A program made the position numbers and the translations under genes. A stretch of 64,000 bases of DNA from a virus: the IMG/VR virus record IMGVR_UViG_3300032245_001746, positions 186,001 to 250,000 of that record; one strand, given 5' to 3'. This document shows positions 23,845 through 32,749 of this stretch, in pieces; the first letter of the stretch is position 1; each line of letters starts with the position of its first letter. The notes below the pieces were generated by a model. That model was not told the DNA's origin, searched no databases, and worked only from the letters and a program-made list of their open reading frames with translations.

Positions 23845-26800
23845 ATGATAATATTAAAAAAATCTTTCAAAGATTATTTAAATTTAAAGAAAAATGATTC
23901 AAATTTATCTTTTGAAGAAGAGTATGAAAATAAATTAAAGCAAAGCTTAATGGAAATGCTTTTTTCTGAAATGCCTGTTCCACCTATTTCATTTAAAGAT
24001 AAAGATGGAAATTACAGTGATGAAAAGCACCATGCTGCTATAAATGCGCCAATTTTCATGGATGAAGATGATATTTTATACTTGTATCAATTCCCGCCAG
24101 AATTTTGGACTCACGCTTTGGCATATAGATATGTAGATGCTCTTTATGAAGCAAAAGTAAATCCTAATTATAACGATATTCAAAATATTAAACTTGGTGA
24201 TGGAAGTAGAAGTGTAATATTTAGAAATAGAAACACTTTTGCTAAAAAACTTGTTGATAAAATTGAAAGAACGGTTGATGTTGATCATTTTATGAACGCT
24301 AAATCAAATGATCCTGATTTAAAAAAACAATATGCAGCTAATTTTGAAAAATACGGAAAAGAAGGTAAGGACTTAGGTGGATTATTCGGTACAGATATGT
24401 CTTCTCCAGTAAGAAGAGCAGGAACAAATTTATGGGTAGCAAAAGGAATGATGGCACCAGATGAAGCATCTATAAAAAGAAATGTTTCTCAATGGATGTC
24501 TGCTTCTTCTCATGGTATTTTAGAAGATCCTGACGATTATACAGGAAATCCTTTTTATATGAAATTAGGTGGCGGCAGAGGTATGTCTAAAGGTAAAAGA
24601 TATTTATCTGTTAGTTATGATTATGCCGCAAAATTATTACAAAAGATGAAATCTGTTGGAGCTAAACCATTTAATTTGCACAGATTTCCTACGTCTCCTA
24701 AAGATGCTGTTGTGTCTTGGGATGATGTTTCATATGATAATAAAAAAAATGCTTCTGGATTTTTTTTAGAAAAAGGTCAACCAAAACATTCTAAAATTCC
24801 TATTCTTTTTCCTGGAAAAGCTTTAGATTCAAATTCAAATACGCATTATGAAGCATTGCAATCATCATTGGGTAAAGCAGAAGATGTTTCTTTGTCTGAT
24901 GTTAAAGATGTTGATTCTTTGGGTGTTGAAATATCAAAATTAAATGATGAACTTAGCCAAACTAAAGACAGAGCAAGAAAAGTAGAAATTAACAAAGAAT
25001 TGAAAAATTTGGTTTCATTAGTTCCATTTATGCAATTTGTTAAGGATTCTGGAAAAACTCCTAAATCTGAAATAGAATTAGAAGATCTTAAAAAACTATA
25101 TTCTAGAAAAGTTCATGATGAAATGAAATTAGTTGGTAAAAACGCAAAAAAATATGATGCGTATGATTGGGCTTTTCATCAATATAACCAAAACAGAAAA
25201 GATCATGATCCTCTTGAGGTAGGAATGGCAAATCCAGTTGCTGTAGGTGAATATGAACATGAAAGACTTATGAATAAGGCTACCACATATGGCAGTTATT
25301 TTCCAAATAGACAAAATAAAACAACTTTAGTGGGTGGTCAGGGAGACTGGGAGGATTTTTTCCATCAATGGTTTGGAATAACAGATGGTTTTAAAAACAA
25401 ATATCATTTAGAATCAAAAGAAATAAATGAACTTGAAAGAGAAGTTGATAAATATGTTTTTAAAATTTCTGATAAATTATCCAATGATCCAAAAGTTTTA
25501 TCTTTTCTTGGACTAAACAAACAAGACGCTAAAATGGCTTTAACCTCGTCATCTTCTCTTGCAAAAGCTATGAGAGGATCTCAAGGAACAATGCCAAAAT
25601 CTTTAGAAATTGCTCTTGATGAGCTTAAAACCATAGAAAGTGAAATAAAAAATTTAGACGAAGCATCATCAACAGGATTTAATAAAAGTGATATTTTAAG
25701 TGGCGTTGAACTTGCTGTTTCTAAAACTATACATCCTATTGTTAAGATGATATTAAACAATAATAAATTAGAAATAGCTTGGAATGCAGAAAACCACATT
25801 AAGAAAAATATGGGAATGCCAGTTTTCAAAAAACTCATGAATTCAATGAAGTCTGGTAATTTAGGCACAATACAAAAACACAAGTTGTTTTTGGATGCAA
25901 AACAACAAATTAAATCTTATGCTCAAAATTATGCTGTAACTATTTCCCAACTTCCTTTTGGAAATGCAGATTCAGATCAAGGAAGTATCAGCATTGCAAG
26001 TAGAAGAAAAAGAGATGGTTCCACATCCCTTGGTAACTCCAGCTTTAGTGCGTTTGGAGGAGAAGATGGTGGTGACGAATTAGATTCAATACATGGTAGA
26101 ATGACTAGTCAGTTAAAAAGAGTTTCTGACATGAGTGATGATAATGATGATAAATTTTCTATAAGTGATACAGGATCAGATGATGAAAAAATAGCACCTA
26201 ATTCTGCAACTCATGGAGATTCAAGAGTTAATCAAATGAAAGATATTGAGATAATAGATGATATAGCTCAATCTTATTTTGGTGATTTAGGCAAAAATGC
26301 TTACAGAAAACATAGATCAAACAGCGATTCTACAGGAGTTGTTGGGCATAATGTTAACGTAATTCGTACACAAATTGAAAGAGAAGCAAAAACTTTGGCT
26401 GATAAATCTGCATCCAATGCAAAAATAGGTGCTGATAATTTGAAAGAAAAGTTAAGTTCTATTAGTCAACAAGAAATAGACATGATTAAAAAGATAAACG
26501 ATTCTTTAGCATTATATAACTTTTTTGTTACAATGTATAATAAAAAGAAAATTGGACCACCAGAAAATAGTCATGCTTGGGCTAAACAAAGAATGGAATC
26601 TGTTTTAAAGAGACATGGATCTTACTCTATGAATGATTTATCGCCTGATTCTATTCGTTATTCTCAAGAAACAATTGATCAAAAAGCATCTAAATTATAT
26701 GATTCATTAGAAGCATCATATGAACCAGATCAATTAGATATTGAAATTCAAAAAATTGTTAATAAAGCATCGACAGATGAGGAAAAACAATTTGCTGATA

Positions 26801-27171
26801 GATTACTTGTATTACATGGAAAAGAACGAAAATTTTCTCATGATAAAGGTGACGGACCAGTTGCGTTGAAAGGTGGATTAAAAGATACTTTAGCAAAAAT
26901 AGCTGCAAAGAAATCAAATTCGCAAGCTGTAAAACCTACATCACCTTCAGTAGACAATAGTGCCGATGATGTTGAAGCTATGTTTAAAGATAGAATGAAA
27001 AACAGAAGAGCAACTATACCAACAACTAATGTGTCTACTCCAAATCCAACACCACCTTCAACTCCAACATTAAAACCTAATGTTCCAAATCCAACAAATT
27101 CAACACCTTCAACACAACCACCGATTTCTGCGGCGGATAGACTAAGAAGATTAAGAAAAAACAATGAATAA
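23845..27171 (+). CDS. 1108-aa protein with capsid-targeting-like N-terminus, probable internal virion protein
   Basis: This very long protein has no recognised catalytic domain. SFKDYLNLKK at residues 7-16 matches the shared N-terminal tag. The first third contains conserved-looking segments such as PPEFWTHALAYRYVDALYEA. The central part is helical and charged (coiled coil about 350-400), and a Ser/Asp-rich acidic block follows at about 715-790. The C-terminus is Pro/Thr/Ser-rich (about 1055-1095) and ends AADRLRRLRKNNE. TAAGGAATT precedes the start, and a strong terminator follows. A capsid-internal or ejected protein is a reasonable inference; no membrane segment is visible. Confidence 0.65.
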   Translation: MIILKKSFKDYLNLKKNDSNLSFEEEYENKLKQSLMEMLFSEMPVPPISFKDKDGNYSDEKHHAAINAPIFMDEDDILYLYQFPPEFWTHALAYRYVDALYEAKVNPNYNDIQNIKLGDGSRSVIFRNRNTFAKKLVDKIERTVDVDHFMNAKSNDPDLKKQYAANFEKYGKEGKDLGGLFGTDMSSPVRRAGTNLWVAKGMMAPDEASIKRNVSQWMSASSHGILEDPDDYTGNPFYMKLGGGRGMSKGKRYLSVSYDYAAKLLQKMKSVGAKPFNLHRFPTSPKDAVVSWDDVSYDNKKNASGFFLEKGQPKHSKIPILFPGKALDSNSNTHYEALQSSLGKAEDVSLSDVKDVDSLGVEISKLNDELSQTKDRARKVEINKELKNLVSLVPFMQFVKDSGKTPKSEIELEDLKKLYSRKVHDEMKLVGKNAKKYDAYDWAFHQYNQNRKDHDPLEVGMANPVAVGEYEHERLMNKATTYGSYFPNRQNKTTLVGGQGDWEDFFHQWFGITDGFKNKYHLESKEINELEREVDKYVFKISDKLSNDPKVLSFLGLNKQDAKMALTSSSSLAKAMRGSQGTMPKSLEIALDELKTIESEIKNLDEASSTGFNKSDILSGVELAVSKTIHPIVKMILNNNKLEIAWNAENHIKKNMGMPVFKKLMNSMKSGNLGTIQKHKLFLDAKQQIKSYAQNYAVTISQLPFGNADSDQGSISIASRRKRDGSTSLGNSSFSAFGGEDGGDELDSIHGRMTSQLKRVSDMSDDNDDKFSISDTGSDDEKIAPNSATHGDSRVNQMKDIEIIDDIAQSYFGDLGKNAYRKHRSNSDSTGVVGHNVNVIRTQIEREAKTLADKSASNAKIGADNLKEKLSSISQQEIDMIKKINDSLALYNFFVTMYNKKKIGPPENSHAWAKQRMESVLKRHGSYSMNDLSPDSIRYSQETIDQKASKLYDSLEASYEPDQLDIEIQKIVNKASTDEEKQFADRLLVLHGKERKFSHDKGDGPVALKGGLKDTLAKIAAKKSNSQAVKPTSPSVDNSADDVEAMFKDRMKNRRATIPTTNVSTPNPTPPSTPTLKPNVPNPTNSTPSTQPPISAADRLRRLRKNNE

Positions 27172-27176
27172 TTTAT

Positions 27177-27213
27177 AAAAAAAGAGACTTGGTTAACCAA
27201 GTCTCTTTTTTTA
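27177..27213. terminator. bidirectional terminator between converging genes
   Basis: AAAGAGACTTGG and CCAAGTCTCTTT pair around TTAA, with A-tract and T-tract flanks. It separates the 1108-aa plus-strand gene from the 469-aa minus-strand gene. Confidence 0.9.
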
Positions 27214-28620
27214 TAGAAATGATTTTATCATTTCAACTTTTTTAAGTATGTTTTTTTCTTGTCTTATTTTAATTGTATTGTTTAAAACATCTCTTGTATT
27301 TTGAGAACTTAAAGCTTCTTTTAAATATTTGTGTTTATTTTTAATTTCCGCATTAAAATATTCATTTATTAAATTTTTATTTTTAAATTTTGATTCTTTA
27401 ACATCAGCAGAATTTTGTTGTTCTAATGCATTAATTACTTCTTTAATTTTTCTTAAAGTGTTTTTTGTTATAAAAAAATCATAGTAACCTTGATAATACG
27501 ATATGTCAGATGAAATTTTTTCATCTTCATCGTCCGAATCATACTCGGCTAATAGTTGATATAATTTCACAGCGTTAGAAACGGTATCTGCAATTTTATT
27601 TTGTGATGTAAATTCTATACCAAAATCAACCAAGTGGTTTTTGTAATTTATAATTTCACGCTCTAGTTGTTCTTTTTCGCTAGATGTAAGATCTTCTTGA
27701 GGTTTATATGAAGCTATATTAGATAATGTATTTTTTATGGCTTCGTGTGTTTTTTCAGCCAATTCTTTACTATTAAAATATTGATTTAAATTATCTAAAT
27801 ACTTAGGAGTAGATTTTTTTGAATATTTATTTTTACTTCCATCAGGCTCTGTTAAAGGTCTAATATCAGATTTTTCTTCTGGTTCAATTGAGCCAACAGT
27901 AGGTTTTTCTTCTCTGTCATTAGAAACAACATTAGGTTCTTCTGGTTCAATTGAGTTAATAATAGGTTTTTCTTCGCGATCATTAGAAGCAACATTAGGT
28001 TCTTCTGGCTGATCTAGTAAAGAAGTTTTCTTTTTAAATTTTCTAGAATTATTGGTTCTAACTTTTATTTTCTTTCCAGAGTTAGAGGCTGCTGGAGTTA
28101 TATTAATTAATTCATCATTAGGATCTTCATTTTTAAATCTATTAACATTTTTACTAACTATTTTTTTTGTATTAAATGCTGCTCTTATAATGGAAGACAT
28201 TAAACTTTTAGTTAAAGTTTTAATTTCATCGGGTGAAAAAATTTCACTCTCATTTAATATAGATTCTAACTCTTCTTTTGCAGAAGAGTATTCTATAATT
28301 AATACACTTTCATTAACGCCTGACCAATCAGGATTTTTATTAGAATCTCCATACCATAATTTTCTCACAAAACCTTTGATTCCATTAGAAAACCAAGGCA
28401 AACTTTTTATAGGTTGATTTTTTGTCGCATTATTTGCAACATTAGGTGGAGAAATACTTGGTTGATTATTTTTAATAAGATTGTTTAAATTATTAATTAC
28501 AAATCTTTGTTTTTCATTCCAAAAACTTCTTAATTTTTCTTCAATTTCTTTTTCCAAATTTGCAAATATTGCTCTAATTTCTGGATCATCGTTTATTTTT
28601 GTATTTCTATCTACAGCCAT
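27211..28620 (-). CDS. unknown 469-aa protein with internal 21-aa repeats
   Basis: No family was recognised. A helical N-terminal region (1-60) leads to a segment with WFSNGIKGFVRKLWYG (76-91), reminiscent of a membrane-active or binding helix. A Lys-rich basic patch (183-198) and two 21-residue repeats (205-246, PEEPNVxSNDREEKP) follow. The second half is a long helical, charged region. The gene is bracketed by two strong terminators, so it is its own transcript from a promoter near 28630. The low-complexity linker looks like a spacer between two functional halves. Confidence 0.6.
   Translation of the reverse strand: MAVDRNTKINDDPEIRAIFANLEKEIEEKLRSFWNEKQRFVINNLNNLIKNNQPSISPPNVANNATKNQPIKSLPWFSNGIKGFVRKLWYGDSNKNPDWSGVNESVLIIEYSSAKEELESILNESEIFSPDEIKTLTKSLMSSIIRAAFNTKKIVSKNVNRFKNEDPNDELINITPAASNSGKKIKVRTNNSRKFKKKTSLLDQPEEPNVASNDREEKPIINSIEPEEPNVVSNDREEKPTVGSIEPEEKSDIRPLTEPDGSKNKYSKKSTPKYLDNLNQYFNSKELAEKTHEAIKNTLSNIASYKPQEDLTSSEKEQLEREIINYKNHLVDFGIEFTSQNKIADTVSNAVKLYQLLAEYDSDDEDEKISSDISYYQGYYDFFITKNTLRKIKEVINALEQQNSADVKESKFKNKNLINEYFNAEIKNKHKYLKEALSSQNTRDVLNNTIKIRQEKNILKKVEMIKSFL
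27883..28008 (-). repeat. two tandem 63-base coding repeats
   Basis: Two 21-residue units, PEEPNVASNDREEKPIINSI and PEEPNVVSNDREEKPTVGSI each followed by E, lie head to tail, with a third partial PEEK. Near identity at DNA level points to recent duplication by slippage. Confidence 0.8.
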
Positions 28621-28653
28621 ATTAAATTCCTTATCATTAATACTAAGTATATA

Positions 28654-28687
28654 TTTTTAAATCCGCAAATATTTGCGGATTTAAAAA
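28654..28687. terminator. perfect palindromic terminator upstream of the 469-aa gene
   Basis: TTTTTAAATCCGCAAAT is followed directly by its reverse complement, giving a 17-bp stem with T and A tracts. It lies just downstream of the minus-strand gene ending at 28697, terminating the actin-like gene unit, about 35 bases before the next start. Confidence 0.85.
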
Positions 28688-28696
28688 TAAAGAAAT

Positions 28697-28933
28697 TTAA
28701 TATTTTTTATATCTCTTTTTAAGAGACATTAAAAATGAATCAAATCTGTGAAATTCACTATTGAGATAATCATTTTGTTTATTTTCAAAATCTTGATCAT
28801 CTTTTTCATCAATTTCAAACAAATAAGATCGATCGTGGGGATCATATCCTACAACTTTAAACCCATGCATCATTAAATATGCACAAGAACCAAGATCAGA
28901 CACTCTTTTTACATAACCTTCTGAATTTATCAT
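28697..28933 (-). CDS. small DUF5659-like protein
   Basis: The product is about 78 residues. YVKRVSDLGSCAYLMMHGFKVVGYDP and SYLFEID follow the pattern of DUF5659 (sensory-type short alpha/beta module: D-L-x-x-A-x-L-x-x-x-G, then a strand ending in F-E). The start at 28933 has a purine-rich GAGAGAGAGA just upstream; an in-frame alternative at 28987 overlaps the actin-like gene. It is the last gene of the unit containing the actin-fold ATPase, with a terminator after it. Confidence 0.6.
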   Translation of the reverse strand: MINSEGYVKRVSDLGSCAYLMMHGFKVVGYDPHDRSYLFEIDEKDDQDFENKQNDYLNSEFHRFDSFLMSLKKRYKKY

Positions 28934-28956
28934 TCTTTCTCTCTCTCTTTTTTTAA

Positions 28957-29985
28957 TTACTGTGATGCTTCTGCTGCTAATAAGCAACCTCTTGCAACTG
29001 CAAACAAAGGATCTGCAGGTTTTATAACTTTATCAATTTCTACTGGAAGTTTGACACTCTTTAAATGTTTTTCAAACAATTTATCAAATCCATTTGGAGA
29101 ACTAGTTCCACCTGCTACAACTACATCTAAAGCAGATTCAGATCTTACTTTAGTTCCTAATTCATCGAATGCTTTTTTGATTCCGGAAACAGCTTTTTGA
29201 ATCATTAATTCATATTGTAATTTAATTGTATTTTGTATTAAAGAATTTCCATCTTTTGTTAAATCAACACTCATTTTTTCTTTATTTATTACAGCTATTG
29301 ATTCTCCTGTAGCTTTAGCTGATTGTTGATCAATCCAGTCTCCACTATTTACTACTGAAAACGAAAACACTGGTGTTCCAAACATTGCATAACAAATATT
29401 AACCATTCCAGCACCAAAACTAGCACTTATTCCAGTATACATTTTATTTTGTAATTCTGCATATACTAACGCTAATGCTTCATTTATTGGACTTGCAACT
29501 ACTGTATTTCCTTTTTCGTCTTTAAATGCATCAAACATTGATTTCAAAACAAGACTGTGATAATCCGAGTCTGTTTCTTGATTCACAGCATTTGCAGGCA
29601 CGCTATAATATAAATCTTCTTTATCTTTAGATTCATCAATTAAGCTATGTGCCATAATTGCCATAATTTGTTGTGCATGCTTTTCTTTTGGGTTTAAACA
29701 ACCATTAGACATTGGTCTTTTAACTTCTAAATTTGGCATTGAATACGCCAATTTCATTGCGGCTTCTCCTAACGCATATGCCACACCAGCATCTTTCCAC
29801 TCAATTAAAGGCACGCAAGGATTTCCTTGTTCGTCAACTGCGTTTTTCATCATATTAAAAACAAATCTATCTTTAATTGGAAATTCTATAAAAGCATTAA
29901 CTTCTCTTTTATAAACAAAATTGTTTTTTTCATCACGTTTACAACATACTAAGTTATAAGTTCCAGCATCAAATCCACAAGCCAT
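28957..29985 (-). CDS. actin/Hsp70-fold ATPase (ParM/MreB-like)
   Basis: The 342-residue product shows the three nucleotide-binding signatures of the actin/Hsp70 superfamily. Phosphate 1 is GFDAGTYNLV (4-13), connect 1 is NEALALVYAE (168-177), phosphate 2 is SFGAGMVNIC (189-198), and the adenosine motif is VVVAGGTSSPNGF (288-300). Phosphate 2 lacks the usual leading Asp. Length fits a filament-forming ParM/MreB-type protein or a small Hsp70-like ATPase. AAAAGGAGAATATA precedes the start. Possible roles are positioning of phage DNA or the replication centre, or plasmid-like segregation. The small neighbours could be adaptors, though none looks like ParR. Confidence 0.75.
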   Translation of the reverse strand: MACGFDAGTYNLVCCKRDEKNNFVYKREVNAFIEFPIKDRFVFNMMKNAVDEQGNPCVPLIEWKDAGVAYALGEAAMKLAYSMPNLEVKRPMSNGCLNPKEKHAQQIMAIMAHSLIDESKDKEDLYYSVPANAVNQETDSDYHSLVLKSMFDAFKDEKGNTVVASPINEALALVYAELQNKMYTGISASFGAGMVNICYAMFGTPVFSFSVVNSGDWIDQQSAKATGESIAVINKEKMSVDLTKDGNSLIQNTIKLQYELMIQKAVSGIKKAFDELGTKVRSESALDVVVAGGTSSPNGFDKLFEKHLKSVKLPVEIDKVIKPADPLFAVARGCLLAAEASQ

Positions 29986-29997
29986 TATATTCTCCTT

Positions 29998-30234
29998 TTA
30001 CTTTCCAAATTTTATTTTTTTATTTTCGAAATTTTGAATAGCCCAATTTGTTTTTTCAGGTACTTCTTCAATTGATACTTTTGGTTTATCAACAGATAAT
30101 ACCTCAACATTATTGTTTGTATTAACACCATTTATGTTAACTTCAATAACAATTGGTTCTATTATAATAGAGAGTGTTGTTTCTCCATTTTTCGTAATTA
30201 TTTTTGTTTCTGGGATTTTTATATGCTGTGCCAT
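29998..30234 (-). CDS. small protein upstream of the actin-like ATPase
   Basis: The product is about 78 residues, Ile/Val/Asn-rich and beta-like, beginning MAQHIKIPETKII and ending in a basic NKKIKFGK. The ATG at 30234 is just downstream of the glycosyltransferase stop; an upstream ATG at 30255 would overlap that gene. It ends 12 bases before the actin-like start, so the two are co-transcribed. There is no recognised domain. A polymerisation partner or structural peptide is possible but unsupported. Confidence 0.5.
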   Translation of the reverse strand: MAQHIKIPETKIITKNGETTLSIIIEPIVIEVNINGVNTNNNVEVLSVDKPKVSIEEVPEKTNWAIQNFENKKIKFGK

Positions 30235-30238
30235 AATT

Positions 30239-31162
30239 TTATTTATTGTTTTCAATCATAATTTTAATAGCATCAGTTATTATTTTTTCATCTAAATCTT
30301 GTATACAAGGTTTTATAGCCTTATTAGATAATGGACATGAAGCAAAATTATAACAAGGACAATTTTCAGACAAATTCAATTGAACTATAATGGCATTATT
30401 ATGATATTTACTATATAATTTTCCATTTGCCCAAGAAAAAATTCCAACTGTGGGCTTATTTAAACCATTTGCCATATGAAATGCAGCAGTATCAACACTT
30501 ATAACATAACTACACTCATTAATCACAGACATCCATTCTCTAATTGTTAAATTGGTCAAAGTGGGTATATTAAATTGTTTTAATTCTTCAATTTCTTTAT
30601 TGTGTAATCCAATTACATTTAAATTATAATTTTTTAAAAATTTACAAATTTCATAAAGATGTTTTGGCAATAAATTTTTAGAAGGCATTGCTGAATATGG
30701 AGCTATAACAACTGTATTTTCTTTTATTATTTTTTTTGCAAAATTAATTTCATCATCTCGAAAAGACAAATGCATATTATGATTTTCTAGACTAATTCCA
30801 ATACTTTCTGCCCATATATCACTTCTGTGTTTGTCTCCATGAACACCTTTAAAACTTTCGTATCTTGTACATACGTTACTTATATCAAAAGTAATAAATT
30901 CCTCAGTTTTTATTGATTTAAAATCAAATACACCATTTAAATATGGATGTAAGTCAACAGCCGGTATTAAATGGTTTGGACAAGCAAAGTAAATTTTATT
31001 TTCAGGTTTTATTTTTTTTAAATCTTCAAATAACATTCTTGCCATTAAAATATCACCTAATCCACCATATTGTCTATAAATTAATATTTTATCTTTTCTT
31101 TGATCAAATAATTTTATAGATATTTCTTTTTTAATTACATTTTTAATATTTAATGTTTTCAT
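30239..31162 (-). CDS. family 9 glycosyltransferase, heptosyltransferase-like
   Basis: The 308-residue product has the GT9/WaaF layout. GGLGDILMARMLFEDL occurs in the N-terminal Rossmann half and VVIAPYSAMPSKNL begins the second half. SYVISVDTAAFHMANGLNKP with its Asp/His pair forms the sugar-nucleotide site, followed by TVGIFSWANG. It should transfer a sugar such as heptose from an ADP- or other NDP-donor. The C-terminal Cys cluster (CPCYNFASC) is common in some GT9 relatives. ATG 31162 was preferred because the alternative at 31183 lies within a terminator stem. Target (host LPS or virion protein) is unknown. Confidence 0.8.
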   Translation of the reverse strand: MKTLNIKNVIKKEISIKLFDQRKDKILIYRQYGGLGDILMARMLFEDLKKIKPENKIYFACPNHLIPAVDLHPYLNGVFDFKSIKTEEFITFDISNVCTRYESFKGVHGDKHRSDIWAESIGISLENHNMHLSFRDDEINFAKKIIKENTVVIAPYSAMPSKNLLPKHLYEICKFLKNYNLNVIGLHNKEIEELKQFNIPTLTNLTIREWMSVINECSYVISVDTAAFHMANGLNKPTVGIFSWANGKLYSKYHNNAIIVQLNLSENCPCYNFASCPLSNKAIKPCIQDLDEKIITDAIKIMIENNK

Positions 31163-31173
31163 AATCTTAAACA

Positions 31174-31207
31174 AAAAAACCAACTATTTTAAAATAGTTG
31201 GTTTTTT
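31174..31207. terminator. perfect palindromic terminator between decoration-like and GT9 genes
   Basis: AAAAAACCAACTATTTT followed directly by its inverted copy gives a 17-bp stem with A and T tracts. It ends the transcript of the gene at 31234 and lies 11 bases before the next start, so the next gene needs read-through or its own promoter. Confidence 0.85.
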
Positions 31208-31233
31208 ATTTATTTAATTTGAAATTAAGAAAA

Positions 31234-31836
31234 TTAGCTATTAATTACTGATTTTACAGACATTAAAACTTCAATTGTAGCTACAGTACCAGCACCCGAG
31301 AATGAATTGTCAAACTCAAGTTTATTGATAACCAAATCACCACTGTTGAAAATCTGTGTTGAATTAGCTTCTAATGTAATTACAGCACTTGAACTTCCAT
31401 TAAGTTTTACTTTAATAGCATGTGAACCGTCAGTGTTTTTAAGTTGTACAAACATTGCTGGTCCACCATAAGTTGCAACAATGTCTAAAGACATGTTTGT
31501 ACCAGTGCTTGCTGTACCACCAGCAATTGTTCCAGCAACACCTGGCTTCCAAACTACTGGATATGTGTTTTCTGAATTGTCATCTGAATATACAGATCCA
31601 TCATCTGTTACTACTTCAATAAACGCATCTTCAAGTGCTACTTGAGGATACGCAAATCTTTTCCAATAATTGCAATCAGTAAATGTTTCACCATCTGCCA
31701 ATCTTCTTTGTATTTTCTTAGGACCAGTTACAAAGATTGTTCTTTGCAAACTTGTTGCAAATGGCAATCCTGTTACAGGATTTTTATCCAAAAGACCTTG
31801 TTTAGGATTTGATAATTTAACTCTAAATACGCTCAT
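31234..31836 (-). CDS. abundant virion protein, probable decoration or fibre component
   Basis: The 200-residue product is beta-rich, with a Gly/Thr/Ser-rich middle (GTIAGGTASTGTNMSLDIVA) and codon use closer to the capsid gene than to most neighbours, suggesting high expression. AAGGAG is well placed before the start, and a strong terminator follows, so it is an independent transcript. The N-terminal half contains a conserved-looking TIFVTGPKKIQRRLADGETF with a helix. No family was recognised. Capsid decoration is the favoured guess; tail tube cannot be excluded. Confidence 0.55.
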   Translation of the reverse strand: MSVFRVKLSNPKQGLLDKNPVTGLPFATSLQRTIFVTGPKKIQRRLADGETFTDCNYWKRFAYPQVALEDAFIEVVTDDGSVYSDDNSENTYPVVWKPGVAGTIAGGTASTGTNMSLDIVATYGGPAMFVQLKNTDGSHAIKVKLNGSSSAVITLEANSTQIFNSGDLVINKLEFDNSFSGAGTVATIEVLMSVKSVINS

Positions 31837-31920
31837 TTTTTTCTCCTTGAGTTTTCATTTGATTTTTTTAACCTTAATCTAATTTATATATTGTTATTGT
31901 TAAAATTTTTATATCAAATT

Positions 31921-32223
31921 TTAAAAATCAATCTCACACTCTTTAGCTAAAGTAATTATTGGATTTTTTAAAAAATCATTTTTAATTTCACGAACATAAG
32001 CAAAATTTTCTTTTTTAAAAGATGAATTTCCTATTAAAAATTCATCTTTATATTTTTCAGATAATTCATCTGTGCAAGATATAAATAAATTTACAGAAGG
32101 AAATTTTTGATTAATAACTTTTTTAAATTTAATTAAATCTAAAATAATTTTTTCTTCTATACCCCAGTATTTTATACAGTAATTATTGCATATTTTTAAA
32201 TAATCTTGATAAAGCAAACTCAT
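31921..32223 (-). CDS. unknown ~100-aa protein
   Basis: The product starts MSLLYQDYLKICNNYCIKYW and contains FPSVNLFISCTDEL followed by a Lys-rich helix. The strand-turn-helix pattern recalls a fragment of a GT-B glycosyltransferase half, but it is too short for an enzyme. It begins 2 bases from the diverging small gene at 32226 (CAT-AT-ATG), so at least one ribosome-binding site lies in the other gene. Real status is likely but not certain. Confidence 0.5.
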   Translation of the reverse strand: MSLLYQDYLKICNNYCIKYWGIEEKIILDLIKFKKVINQKFPSVNLFISCTDELSEKYKDEFLIGNSSFKKENFAYVREIKNDFLKNPIITLAKECEIDF

Positions 32224-32225
32224 AT

Positions 32226-32369
32226 ATGAATAATAAAGAAACAACAAAACAAATTGATGAAACTATTTTTTCATTCATGTCTAATTTTGACAAAATAGAT
32301 CAACACACATTAATTGTTATTGAATATATTTTTTCAGCATTATGTAACAAAAAGAAAATTAAACCATGA
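32226..32369 (+). CDS. 47-aa small protein, coupled to the next gene
   Basis: The frame codes for 47 residues (MNNKETTKQIDETIFSFM start, helical, ending KKKIKP). Its stop overlaps the start of the gene at 32366 (ATGA), the arrangement used throughout this genome. The ribosome-binding site is weak. It diverges from the neighbour with only 2 bases between starts. Composition (charged, amphipathic) looks coding. Function unknown. Confidence 0.45.
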   Translation: MNNKETTKQIDETIFSFMSNFDKIDQHTLIVIEYIFSALCNKKKIKP

Positions 32370-32749
32370 ATAAAATTTATATTTATTTAGCTAATAGAAG
32401 CAAAAATGGAATAAAATTACTTGCTAATATAACATTAAGTCAAGTAGTAATGCCTACTAGAATTAAAGATGTTTCAAGTTTAGGATTAAATTCGGAATTA
32501 GAATTTAAAATAAATTCTATTTTAGAAAAAGAAAAAATGAATTGGGAATTGTTTTTGGAATCTGCCGCTTCATATAAAGATTTAAAAATCTCTCTTAAAA
32601 ATAGAGGCTATTTTAATCTTCCTATGTTTACTAATTATTTGGTGGTAGAAGATAATAGTTTGGTGGTTAATAAAATACAATCTAAATACAGTTTAAATTT
32701 AAAAAATGGTAGCTTTTTACCATCTATGATTAGAAAAACAAAAAATTAA
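32366..32749 (+). CDS. unknown 127-aa protein
   Basis: No family was recognised. The product begins with a short hydrophobic strand (IYIYLANRS) and is otherwise basic and mixed alpha/beta, with LNSELEFKINSILEKEKMNW in the middle and a basic end. It is translationally coupled to the 47-aa gene and converges on the minus-strand gene with a 4-base overlap. The small plus-strand pair is an island within the leftward tail region. Confidence 0.5.
   Translation: MNKIYIYLANRSKNGIKLLANITLSQVVMPTRIKDVSSLGLNSELEFKINSILEKEKMNWELFLESAASYKDLKISLKNRGYFNLPMFTNYLVVEDNSLVVNKIQSKYSLNLKNGSFLPSMIRKTKN

Noticed and set aside
31234-31836. Abundant beta-rich protein as the tail tube
   Set aside because: No tube-like motif and a position away from the tape measure; the expression signals alone do not decide.
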